14,821 bases of DNA from Schlegelella_A sp036272325 (lineage in GTDB: Bacteria > Pseudomonadota > Gammaproteobacteria > Burkholderiales > Burkholderiaceae_C). The DNA is taken from assembly GCA_036272325.1 (NCBI GenBank), contig DATAYY010000160.1, positions 1 to 14,821 of the forward strand. The letters run 5' to 3'. Below the pieces are notes generated by a model. It was not told the origin of the DNA and searched no databases. It saw nothing but the letters and a program-made list of their open reading frames with translations. Shown piece after piece: positions 1 to 6,868 of this stretch (the stretch's first letter is position 1; every line of letters starts with the position of its first letter). The translations under genes and the position numbers were made by a program.

Positions 1-21
1 CCTGCGACCTGCGACCTGCGA
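1..21. repeat. 7-bp tandem repeat, three copies (CCTGCGA)
   Basis: Three perfect head-to-tail copies of CCTGCGA occupy 1-7, 8-14 and 15-21, and the array may extend to the left of the window. It lies upstream of the first gene and has no visible coding role. Because it touches the window edge it could be a genuine small tandem repeat or an assembly artefact. Confidence 0.7.
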
Positions 22-26
22 CGATG

Positions 27-53
27 GCACGCTCCTTGCGTCAAGGGGTGCGC
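27..53. other. Leader hairpin before the first gene
   Basis: Bases 27-38 can pair with 42-53 around a 3-nt loop (CGT), with 11 of 12 positions paired if G-T wobbles are allowed. The core CCTTG/CAAGG is perfect. No run of T follows on the plus strand, so it is not a classical intrinsic terminator. It ends 30 nt before the chosen start codon of the FAD-linked oxidase. It could be a leader structure, the end of an upstream transcript, or chance in GC-rich DNA. Confidence 0.35.
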
Positions 54-83
54 GACAAGTCCCGTGTCCTCGGAGTCTTCCTG

Positions 84-1508
84 ATGAAAGACACCGCCGT
101 TTTCCTCGCCGCCCTCGGCGACGTGCCCGCTTTCGCCGACCCGGACGTCGTGCGCCGCAAGAGCCGCGACATGACGGCGCAATACAGCCCCGTCATGAAG
201 CGCGACGCGATGGAGCACGTCGCCGACGTGCTTGTGCGGCCGCGCAACAAGCTCGACGTGGTACGCGTCGCGTCGGCGGCCGCGCGCGCGCGGATGCCGC
301 TCGTCCTGCGCGGCGGCGGCAGTGCGAACTTCGGGCAGGGAATCCCTTTGCATGGCGGGGCGATCGTCGACATGACGGCGCTCTCGAACGTGCTCTGGGC
401 GCGCGACGGCCGGGTCCGCGCCGAGGCGGGCGTGCGTCTGATCGCGATCGACGAGGCCACCAGGCAGGACGGCTGGGAGCTTCGCCTGCATTCGTCGACC
501 CGCAAGATCGCCACCATCGGCGGCTTCGTTGGCGGGGGCCATGCGGGAGTCGGCAGCTGCAGCTACGGCATCCTGCGCGACCGCGGCAACATCCTTGCGC
601 TCGAGGTCGTCAGCGTCGAAGAGGAGCCGCGTGTCGTCGAGCTTGCCGGCGACCGCGTCAATCTCGTCCACCACGCTTACGGCAGCAACGGCATCGTCAC
701 CGAGATCGAGCTGCCACTTGCGCCGGCGTGGCCGTGGCACGAGGCGGTCGTCGTCTTCCCCCAGTTCATGACGGCGGTGCGCTTCGCGCACGCACTCGCG
801 ACGTCGGACGGCATCGTCAAGAAGCTGATCTCGGTGATCGGCGAGCCGGTCTGGCGGCTGATGCAGGCGCTTCGGCCGTTCGGCCGCGACGGTCACCACA
901 TCGTCCTGACGATGGTTTCGGCGCCGCTGTTCGATGCGCTGCGCGCGCTGGTCGCCGACTTCGGCGGCGCGATCACCGCGTCGGCGGCCGAAGGACAGGG
1001 GCCGTACCGGATTCCGCTCTACGAGTTCTCCTGGGGCCATACGCGCATGCACGTGAACCGCGAGCGGCCGGAGATGGTGAGCAACATCGGCCTGTATCTC
1101 GACCCCGGATTGGTCGATGCGATCGAGCGCAGTCACCGTCGCTTCCAAAGGCTCGGCGGCATGCACTTCGAGGTCAAGCGATTCGACGGCAAGCTCAGCT
1201 TCCAGGGCTCGCCGATGTACCCGTACAGCGACGAGGCGCAGATGGCCGAGGTAATGCGCGGCATGGCCGAGGACGGCGCGATGGTCGCGAACAACCATAC
1301 GTTCCTGGTCAAGGAAGGCGGCATGAAGGCGGTCGACGGCGCGGACGCGGCGTTCAAGCGGGCAATGGACCCGTTCGATCTGATGAACCCCGGCAAGCTG
1401 CGCTTCGATGCCGACGCATCGCGCGACAGCACCGGCGGCGATCTGCCGAGCGCTGGCTGGCGCTACGGGAGCACGCGCCGTGTGGAAGCCGACGCCGACG
1501 CTGTTTGA
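84..1508 (+). CDS. FAD-linked oxidase 1 (FAD_binding_4 / VAO-PCMH type)
   Basis: A 474-residue flavoprotein of the VAO/PCMH superfamily (GlcD-like FAD-dependent oxidases and dehydrogenases). The FAD domain shows LRGGGSANFGQG (about 75-86), the glycine-rich TIGGFVGGGHAGVG (about 144-157) and YGSNGIVTEIELPLAP (about 199-214). The C terminus ends with the family signature DPFDLMNPGKL. I chose ATG at 84 over the upstream ATG at 24: GGAG at 72-75 is spaced 8 nt from 84, the extra 20 residues look non-coding, and the region holds a hairpin. No signal peptide is seen, so it should be cytoplasmic. It leads the operon and is paralogous to the oxidase at 8744-10144. The substrate is unknown; members oxidise hydroxy acids, alcohols or amines. 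The family is secure, the reaction is not. Confidence 0.88.
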   Translation: MKDTAVFLAALGDVPAFADPDVVRRKSRDMTAQYSPVMKRDAMEHVADVLVRPRNKLDVVRVASAAARARMPLVLRGGGSANFGQGIPLHGGAIVDMTALSNVLWARDGRVRAEAGVRLIAIDEATRQDGWELRLHSSTRKIATIGGFVGGGHAGVGSCSYGILRDRGNILALEVVSVEEEPRVVELAGDRVNLVHHAYGSNGIVTEIELPLAPAWPWHEAVVVFPQFMTAVRFAHALATSDGIVKKLISVIGEPVWRLMQALRPFGRDGHHIVLTMVSAPLFDALRALVADFGGAITASAAEGQGPYRIPLYEFSWGHTRMHVNRERPEMVSNIGLYLDPGLVDAIERSHRRFQRLGGMHFEVKRFDGKLSFQGSPMYPYSDEAQMAEVMRGMAEDGAMVANNHTFLVKEGGMKAVDGADAAFKRAMDPFDLMNPGKLRFDADASRDSTGGDLPSAGWRYGSTRRVEADADAV

Positions 1509-1534
1509 GCCGACAGTTCCAGGAGTGCCTGCAA

Positions 1535-2545
1535 ATGAACGAACGATTCCTCTCTCGCCGTCGCGTTCTCGGCGTGCTGGCGGGCGCAGCGACGCTCGCC
1601 GCTCCCGCTCTGGTGCGGCGAGCGAATGCGCAGGCGCTCACCAAGGTGAGCTACCAGACCGGCTGGCTCGCCCAGCCGGAGCATGGCGGCTTCTACCAGG
1701 CGCTGGCGACAGGCCTGTACCGCGAGGCCGGCCTCGACGTCGACATCCGCAAGGGTGGCCCGCAGCTCAACACGACGACGCTCTTCCTGTCGGGAGCGGT
1801 CGACTTCTGCGAGTTCGATTCATTCCGCCAACTGAGCTTCGTCCACGAGTCGCTGCCGGGCGTCGCCGTCGCCGCGTTCTTCCAGAAGGATCCACGCGTG
1901 CTGCTCTCGCACCCCGGGGTGGGCAACGACAGCTTGCCGCAGCTGAAGGGCAAGCCCATCCTCGTCGCCACTGCCGGCCGGCAGACCTACTGGCAATGGC
2001 TGAAGACGCGTTTCGGCTTCGCCGATGACCAGATCCGACCGTACACGTTCAACATCGCGCCGTTTCTCGCCGACAAGCAGATCTCGATGCAGGGCTACAT
2101 CGCGAGCGAACCCTACGCGGCGAGGCAGGCCGGAGTCGAGCCGGTGGTCCATCTGCTCGCCGATTCCGGCTTCGACAACTACTCGAGCGTGCTGCTGGCG
2201 TCGCCGAAGATGATCAGCGAGCAGCCCGCCGTCGTGCAGCGATTCGTCGATGCGACCGCGAGAGGCTGGCAGAGCTACCTGCACGGCGATCCGGCGCCCG
2301 GCAATGCGCTGATCCAGAAGCAGAACCCCGAGATGAGCAACGACAAGATCGCCTATGCGCTCGAGGCCCTCCGCAAGTACGGCATCGTCGAGACGGCGGA
2401 GACGAAGGCGATGGGGATCGGCGCGATGTCGGACGCGCGCTGGAAGCGCTTCTACGACGACATGGTCGCGGCCGGCGCGCAGCAGGCGGGGCTCGACGTC
2501 AAGCGCGGCTATACGCTGCAGTTCGTCAACCGCAAGCGGGCCTGA
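1535..2545 (+). CDS. ABC transporter substrate-binding protein 1 (NMT1/THI5-like, Tat signal)
   Basis: A 336-residue periplasmic binding protein of the NMT1/THI5-like (SsuA/TauA/ThiY) family. The N terminus has a twin-arginine motif (SRRRVL, about 7-12), a hydrophobic stretch and a likely ANA/Q cleavage at about 32/33, so it probably exports folded by Tat. The mature part has the family core EHGGFYQALATGLYREAGLD and GGPQ, then VAAFFQKDP and RPYTFNIAPF. The start at 1535 is fixed by AGGAG at 1521-1525 and by the signal peptide; the open frame runs much further upstream but only as a shadow of the oxidase. It is 26 nt after the oxidase and 7 nt before the ATPase, forming a complete importer with the next two genes. 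Relatives bind pyrimidines, sulfonates, nitrate or riboflavin; the ligand here is not deducible. A homologue lies at 7761-8747. Confidence 0.92.
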   Translation: MNERFLSRRRVLGVLAGAATLAAPALVRRANAQALTKVSYQTGWLAQPEHGGFYQALATGLYREAGLDVDIRKGGPQLNTTTLFLSGAVDFCEFDSFRQLSFVHESLPGVAVAAFFQKDPRVLLSHPGVGNDSLPQLKGKPILVATAGRQTYWQWLKTRFGFADDQIRPYTFNIAPFLADKQISMQGYIASEPYAARQAGVEPVVHLLADSGFDNYSSVLLASPKMISEQPAVVQRFVDATARGWQSYLHGDPAPGNALIQKQNPEMSNDKIAYALEALRKYGIVETAETKAMGIGAMSDARWKRFYDDMVAAGAQQAGLDVKRGYTLQFVNRKRA

Positions 2546-2552
2546 GACTGCG

Positions 2553-3374
2553 ATGGTCGTTGCCGAGGCGCACGCGCCCGACGCGCCGGCGCGCGAGAAG
2601 CCGCTGCTGCGCTGCCGGGGGGTGTCGAAGCGCTTCTCGAACGGCACGCTCGCACTGCGCGATGTCGACCTCCAGATCGGGCAGCACGAGTTCCTCGCGC
2701 TGCTCGGCCCCTCGGGATGCGGCAAGAGCACCTTGCTGAAGCTGATGTCCGGGCTCGGCGAGCCGTCTGCCGGCGAGATAGACTGGCCGACGAGCACGTA
2801 CGATGCCGCCGGCCGGGCCCGGCCCGACCTCTCGTTCGTGTTCCAGGAGCCGACGCTCCTGCCCTGGGCGACGGCGCTTCGCAACGTCGCGCTGCCGCTC
2901 AAGCTCGCCGGCGTCTCCAAGCCAGAGCGCCTGGTAAGCGCCGCCGAAGCGCTAACCGCCGTCGGCCTGGCGTCGTTCCGGAATGCCTATCCGCGCGAGC
3001 TCTCGGGCGGCATGAAGATGCGCGTGTCGATCGCGCGCGCGCTCGTCACGAACCCGCGCATCCTGCTCATGGACGAGCCGTTCGCGGCGCTCGACGAGAT
3101 CACCCGCTCGCGCCTCAACGACGACCTGCTCGAGTTGTGGCGGCGGGATCGTTTCACGGTGGTCTTCGTCACGCACTCGGTCTACGAGAGCGTGTTCCTG
3201 GCCCAGCGCATCGTCGTCATGGCGGCGCGGCCGGGGCGGGTCACGATCGACCTGCGCGTCGACGAGCCGTATCCGCGCCGCGCGTCGTACCGCACCTCTG
3301 CCGTTTACGCGTCGCATTGCGAGCAGGTGTCGGCGGCACTCGAGACGGCGATGGCCGAGCGCAGGCTCGGATGA
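2553..3374 (+). CDS. ABC transporter ATP-binding protein (SsuB/TauB/NrtD-like)
   Basis: A 273-residue nucleotide-binding subunit of an importer. Visible motifs are Walker A GPSGCGKST (52-60), the Q-loop in FVFQEPTLLPW (Q98), the signature LSGGM (150-154), Walker B ILLMDEP with D174 and E175, and the H-loop histidine in VFVTHSV (H208). All catalytic elements are intact. The closest named type by motif is the nitrate/taurine/sulfonate/pyrimidine group, which matches the adjacent NMT1-like binding protein. The ATG at 2553 is 7 nt after the preceding stop and has only a weak ribosome binding site, suggesting translational coupling. The stop overlaps the permease start by 4 nt (ATGA). It is the only ATPase in the window and may energise uptake for both binding proteins. 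Confidence 0.95.
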   Translation: MVVAEAHAPDAPAREKPLLRCRGVSKRFSNGTLALRDVDLQIGQHEFLALLGPSGCGKSTLLKLMSGLGEPSAGEIDWPTSTYDAAGRARPDLSFVFQEPTLLPWATALRNVALPLKLAGVSKPERLVSAAEALTAVGLASFRNAYPRELSGGMKMRVSIARALVTNPRILLMDEPFAALDEITRSRLNDDLLELWRRDRFTVVFVTHSVYESVFLAQRIVVMAARPGRVTIDLRVDEPYPRRASYRTSAVYASHCEQVSAALETAMAERRLG

Positions 3375-4294
3375 CGATGACCGCAGTGCAGCCCGCCCAG
3401 GCGGCCGAGCCGATGCGGCACGCCGTGCCCGACGCGCCGCCCGTCGTCGCTGCGCTGGACGAGAGCGACATTCCGGTCGCGCAAGGCGAGCGCCGCATCG
3501 CCGGCGTGCGCATTTCGCTCTGGCCGCGGATCGTCGCGCCGGTCGTCCTCGGCGTCGCGTTCCTGGTCGCCTGGACGCTCGTCGTTCGCGTGCGCGGGAT
3601 CGCGCCGTACATCCTGCCGGACCCGATCCTTATCGCCCGCACGCTCGTCAGCGACTGGCCGTCGCTGTCGGCGTCGCTCTGGATCACGTTGTCGATCTCG
3701 CTCGCTGCGCTTTCGGCCGCGGTCGTCATCGGCCTCGTCCTCGCCGTCCTCTTCACGCAATCGAAATGGCTCGAGCTGTCGCTCTTTCCATATGCGATCG
3801 TTCTGCAGGTGACGCCGATCGTCGCGATCGCGCCGCTAATCATTATCTGGGCGAACAACGTCACCGTCTCGCTGCTGGTCTGCGCCTGGCTGGTCGCGTT
3901 CTTTCCGATCCTCTCCAACACGACGCTCGGGCTCAACTCCGCCGACCACAACCTGGTCGATCTCTTTCGTCTCTACCGCGCCTCGCGCTGGCAGACCTTG
4001 CGCGATCTTCGCCTGCCGGCGGCGATGCCGTACTTCCTCGGCGGCCTGCGCATCTCGGGTGGCTTGTCGCTGATCGGCGCCGTGGTCGCAGAGTTCGTCG
4101 CCGGCACCGGCGGCACGGCGTCCGGCCTGGCCTACCGCATTCTCGAATCCGGCTACCAGCTGAAGATCCCGCGCATGTTCGCGGCGCTGACGCTGGTCTC
4201 GCTCTGCGGCGTCGTCATCTTCGTCGCCTTGTCGCTGATCTCTCACTTCAGCCTGCGCCGCTGGCACGACAGTGCCGCGCGGCGCGAGAACTGA
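3371..4294 (+). CDS. ABC transporter permease (SsuC/TauC-like, BPD_transp_1)
   Basis: A 307-residue inner-membrane permease. About six hydrophobic segments are visible (roughly 54-74, 105-128, 137-160, 166-184, 222-243 and 269-291). The cytoplasmic EAA-type coupling loop lies at about 197-228, where the LFRLYRASRWQTLRDLRLPA stretch is typical of SsuC/TauC permeases. The first 50 residues are a soluble, Ala/Pro-rich extension before the first membrane segment; an internal Met at residue 15 is an alternative start. The chosen ATG at 3371 overlaps the ATPase stop by 4 nt, which argues for coupled translation. Importers of this class normally use a permease homodimer, so one permease gene is enough for a working transporter with the ATPase and either binding protein. 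Confidence 0.94.
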   Translation: MTMTAVQPAQAAEPMRHAVPDAPPVVAALDESDIPVAQGERRIAGVRISLWPRIVAPVVLGVAFLVAWTLVVRVRGIAPYILPDPILIARTLVSDWPSLSASLWITLSISLAALSAAVVIGLVLAVLFTQSKWLELSLFPYAIVLQVTPIVAIAPLIIIWANNVTVSLLVCAWLVAFFPILSNTTLGLNSADHNLVDLFRLYRASRWQTLRDLRLPAAMPYFLGGLRISGGLSLIGAVVAEFVAGTGGTASGLAYRILESGYQLKIPRMFAALTLVSLCGVVIFVALSLISHFSLRRWHDSAARREN

Positions 4295-4312
4295 ATCTTC
4301 GCTCCCGCTGCC

Positions 4313-5665
4313 ATGACCCACTCCTTTTTCGCGCCGCCGCCAGCCGCGCGCTACGCCCTGCGCAACGTGCGCGCGCCGGGCGTTCTCGTCCGCGCTGACG
4401 CGAACGTCGCCGAGCGAGCGGACGGCCTCGCCGGGATTGACGTCCTCATCGATGCCGGCCGCATTGCCGCGATCGAGCCGGCGGGAGCGCTGCCGGCCGA
4501 GCTCGGCCCCGACCTCGACCGATCGATGCTGCTGCCCGGCCTCGTCGACTGCCACACGCATCTCGACAAAGGCCATATCTGGCCGCGCCGCCCGAACCCG
4601 ACCGGCGACGTCCCCGGCGCGTCGCGCGCTACCGCCGAGGACCGCACCGCGAACTGGCACGCCGAGGACGTGCGGCGCCGGATGGAGTTCGGCCTCGCGA
4701 CCGCGTACGCGCACGGTGTCGTCGCCATCCGCACGCATCTCGACTCGCTCGCCCCGCAGGCGTCGATCTCGTTCCCTGTCCTGCGCGAGGTGCGCGATCG
4801 CTGGGCCGGGCGCATCGACCTGCAGGTCTCGTCGATCGCGCCGCTCGACGTCTTCCTCGCCGACGAAGGCGTGCAGCTGGCCGACATCGTCGCCGCGAGC
4901 GGCGGCCGGCTCGGCGCGGTGACGCGCTTCGCGACGTATCCCGACGAGCCGATGCCGGCCGAGCTCGACGACGCGCTCGCGCGTCTCTTTCGCCTCGCAG
5001 CCGAGCGCAGGCTCGACGTCGACCTGCACGTCGACGAGTCGGCCGACCCGCGCTCGCGCACGCTCGTCCGCGTTGCGGAGATGGCGCTGCGCCAGGACTT
5101 CAGCGGCCGAATCCTGTGCGGCCACTGCACGGCGCTGGCGCTGCAGACGGACGAGTTCATCGCATCGACGATCGCGACCTGCCGCGAAGCCGGCATCGAC
5201 ATCGTCAGCCTGCCGACCGTCAACATGTACCTGCAGGATCGTCGCGCCGAGCCGCGGACACCGCGCTGGCGCGGCGTCACGGTGCTGCACGAGATGAAAG
5301 CGCACGGCCTGCGCGTCGCGGTCGCCGGCGACAACTGCCGCGACCCGTTCTACGCTTACGGCGACCACGACATGCTCGACACCTTCACTCAGGCGGTGAA
5401 GATCCTGCACCTCGACCATCCGCTCGGCGACTGGATCCGCGCAGCGTCCGAGACGCCGGCGGCGATCATGGGAATCGACGCCGGCGTCCTGGCGGTCGGC
5501 AGCAAGGCCGACCTGATCGTGCTGCGGGCGCGCGACTACTCCGAGATGCTGTCGCGTTCGCAGTTCGACCGCGCCGTGCTGCGCGCCGGGCGCCCGATCG
5601 ATACCCGGTTGCCCGACTATCGGCAGCTCGACGACCTCGTCGCACGCAGCGACGTGGCGGGTTGA
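4313..5665 (+). CDS. Cytosine-deaminase-like metal-dependent amidohydrolase
   Basis: A 450-residue amidohydrolase-superfamily enzyme resembling CodA cytosine deaminase and N-isopropylammelide hydrolases. The metal site appears complete: HTH of DCHTHLDKGH (H81, H83), H239 and E242 in HVDESAD, H271 in GHCTAL, and the conserved Asp in VAGDNCRDPF (D340). These correspond by pattern to the mononuclear site of CodA. The N terminus carries a long beta-sandwich segment before the barrel, and the C terminus has the usual GSKADLIVL return. It should be cytoplasmic and deaminate or hydrolytically open a cyclic amidine or amide. The start is 18 nt after the permease stop and has no strong ribosome binding site. 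Next to an NMT1-like importer, a pyrimidine or related ring compound is a reasonable substrate class. True cytosine deaminase is possible but not shown. Confidence 0.88.
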   Translation: MTHSFFAPPPAARYALRNVRAPGVLVRADANVAERADGLAGIDVLIDAGRIAAIEPAGALPAELGPDLDRSMLLPGLVDCHTHLDKGHIWPRRPNPTGDVPGASRATAEDRTANWHAEDVRRRMEFGLATAYAHGVVAIRTHLDSLAPQASISFPVLREVRDRWAGRIDLQVSSIAPLDVFLADEGVQLADIVAASGGRLGAVTRFATYPDEPMPAELDDALARLFRLAAERRLDVDLHVDESADPRSRTLVRVAEMALRQDFSGRILCGHCTALALQTDEFIASTIATCREAGIDIVSLPTVNMYLQDRRAEPRTPRWRGVTVLHEMKAHGLRVAVAGDNCRDPFYAYGDHDMLDTFTQAVKILHLDHPLGDWIRAASETPAAIMGIDAGVLAVGSKADLIVLRARDYSEMLSRSQFDRAVLRAGRPIDTRLPDYRQLDDLVARSDVAG

Positions 5666-5684
5666 CGCACCATCCGCGGGTGCG

Positions 5685-5702
5685 CGCGGTGCTTGCACCG
5701 CG
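5685..5702. other. Intercistronic perfect hairpin
   Basis: CGCGGTGC (5685-5692) and GCACCGCG (5695-5702) are perfect inverted repeats around TT; a real RNA loop would be 4 nt with a 7-bp stem. It begins 20 nt after the amidohydrolase stop in the 112-nt gap, the longest gap inside the plus-strand gene train. No T-run follows, so it may stabilise or attenuate the upstream message rather than act as a classical terminator. Confidence 0.45.
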
Positions 5703-5748
5703 ACGGCGCAGTCGTCGCCCCAAAACCGCGCGTCACCCGCATCCCCGG

Positions 5749-5765
5749 CTGGCATCGCTCTTGCG
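5749..5765 (+). promoter_or_regulatory. Possible sigma-54 (-24/-12) promoter
   Basis: TGGCAT (5750-5755), five bases, then TTGCG (5761-5765) matches the RpoN pattern TGGCAC-N5-TTGCW closely. The invariant GG (5751-5752) and GC (5763-5764) are exactly 10 nt apart. The predicted start point is near 5776, 2 nt before the ATG of the next gene, which itself lacks a visible ribosome binding site. This would give an almost leaderless transcript, which counts against it or makes it unusual. It could be chance in GC-rich DNA. Confidence 0.25.
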
Positions 5766-5777
5766 CAACCGCGTGCG

Positions 5778-6365
5778 ATGCGCGTCCTCGTCCTCTATTC
5801 GCACCCGGTCGAGACCAGCTACTGCGCGGCGCTGCACGCCCAGGTCGTCGACGGTCTGGTCCGCGCCGGCCACGATGTCGACGACTGCGATCTTTACGCC
5901 GAAGGCTTCGATCCGGTGCTCTCGCGCGCGGAGCGGATCGGGTATCACGACGTGCCGGCGAACCGCAGCCAACTGCAGGGTCACGTCGACCGCCTGCTTC
6001 GCGCCGAGGCGCTGGTGCTGTGCTTCCCGACCTGGTGCTTCGGCCTGCCGGCGATGCTGAAGGGCTACTGCGACCGCGTCTTCATACCCGGAGTCGCGTT
6101 CGACCTGAGCGATCCGGCCAACGTCAGGCCCGCGCTCACGCACCTGCGCCGAATCGCCGCCGTGGTGACCTACGGCCGGCCGCGCTGGGTCGCATGGTGG
6201 ATGGGCGACCCGCCGCGCAAGATCGTCACGCGCTACCTGCGACGGCTCACCGGCAACGCCGCACGCGTCGACTATCACGCCTACTACCACATGAACGTCG
6301 CGACGCGGCCCGAGCTTGAGCGCTTCCGCGATCGCGTCGCTGCCGCGATGGCGCGGTTCGCATGA
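5778..6365 (+). CDS. NAD(P)H-dependent flavin oxidoreductase (flavodoxin-fold, NQO/MdaB/KefF-like)
   Basis: A 195-residue flavodoxin-fold enzyme. The N-terminal MRVLVLYSHPVETSY is the phosphate-binding start of the NQO1/KefF/MdaB family. The segment CFPTWCFGLPAMLKGYCDRV (82-101) is the family active-site and FMN/FAD region. The length fits the bacterial members. It probably transfers electrons from NAD(P)H to a quinone or other acceptor in the cytoplasm. It could supply reducing power or detoxify a quinone-like intermediate, but its role here is not established. The start at 5778 is required by the conserved N terminus although no Shine-Dalgarno sequence precedes it. It follows a 112-nt gap, so it may begin a second transcription unit, and the RidA-like gene starts 10 nt after its stop. 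Confidence 0.88.
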   Translation: MRVLVLYSHPVETSYCAALHAQVVDGLVRAGHDVDDCDLYAEGFDPVLSRAERIGYHDVPANRSQLQGHVDRLLRAEALVLCFPTWCFGLPAMLKGYCDRVFIPGVAFDLSDPANVRPALTHLRRIAAVVTYGRPRWVAWWMGDPPRKIVTRYLRRLTGNAARVDYHAYYHMNVATRPELERFRDRVAAAMARFA

Positions 6366-6375
6366 GGACGTCGCG

Positions 6376-6843
6376 ATGACAGGCGCGCCGACGTCGCAAC
6401 CCGGGATCGCCCAGCCGCTGGCGCGCTACGCCGCCTGGCGGCGCGCGGGCGACTTCGTGCTGCTCGCCGGCGTGATCGCGGTCGACCCGGCGGCTGGCCG
6501 CATCGTCGCTGGCTACGACGACATTCCCGACGCCGCCGCGGCGGCGATCGGCCGCACCGGCGAGTTCTCGGCCGACGTCAAGGAAGGTCCGATCCTCGCC
6601 CAGAGCTGGTACGTGCTCGACCGCATCCGCCTCACGCTCGAAGCTGCCGGTGCGTCGATGGGCGACGTCGTTCGCCTCGTCCAGTACTTTCGCGATCTCG
6701 ATCATTTCCCCTACTACAACCGCGTGCGCAAGCTCTTCTTCACCGGCGAGCCGCCGGCCTCGACGGTGGTGCAGGTGAGCGCGATGCTGCCGACCGACGC
6801 GGTGCTCATCGAAGTCGAGGCGACGGCGTACGCGCCGCGCTGA
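6376..6843 (+). CDS. RidA/YjgF/UK114-fold protein lacking the usual catalytic arginine
   Basis: A 155-residue Rid-superfamily protein. Visible features are the beta strand FVLLAGVIAVD (27-37), the helix with ILAQSWYVLDRIRLTLEAAGA, and the C-terminal PPASTVVQVSAMLPTDAVLIEVEA core. In RidA enzymes the PPAR(S/T) motif supplies the arginine that binds the substrate carboxylate; here the residue at that place is Ser129 (EPPAST). Rid subgroups lacking this arginine are not expected to be 2-iminoacid deaminases, so this is probably a specialised Rid protein tied to the local pathway, perhaps acting like RutC-type proteins in ring catabolism. I chose ATG 6376 because GAGG lies at 6364-6367, overlapping the preceding stop, and the upstream in-frame extension is a shadow. 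It probably forms a trimer, as family members do. Confidence 0.87.
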   Translation: MTGAPTSQPGIAQPLARYAAWRRAGDFVLLAGVIAVDPAAGRIVAGYDDIPDAAAAAIGRTGEFSADVKEGPILAQSWYVLDRIRLTLEAAGASMGDVVRLVQYFRDLDHFPYYNRVRKLFFTGEPPASTVVQVSAMLPTDAVLIEVEATAYAPR

Positions 6844-6868
6844 CCTGCCACCGTCCCAGCGAGGTCCC

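Noticed and set aside
24..83. Upstream ATG at 24 as the start of FAD oxidase 1
   Set aside because: The added 20 residues lack family similarity, overlie a hairpin and have no ribosome binding site, whereas ATG 84 has GGAG 8 nt upstream.
1820..2920. Minus-strand open frame of 366 codons opposite binding protein 1 and the ATPase
   Set aside because: It spans two real genes in antisense, has no recognisable domain, and its composition is typical of shadow frames.
3836..5755. Long minus-strand open frame of 639 codons opposite the permease and amidohydrolase
   Set aside because: Its translation is an Arg/Asp/Val-rich antisense shadow with no motifs. The plus strand here encodes proteins with complete active sites.
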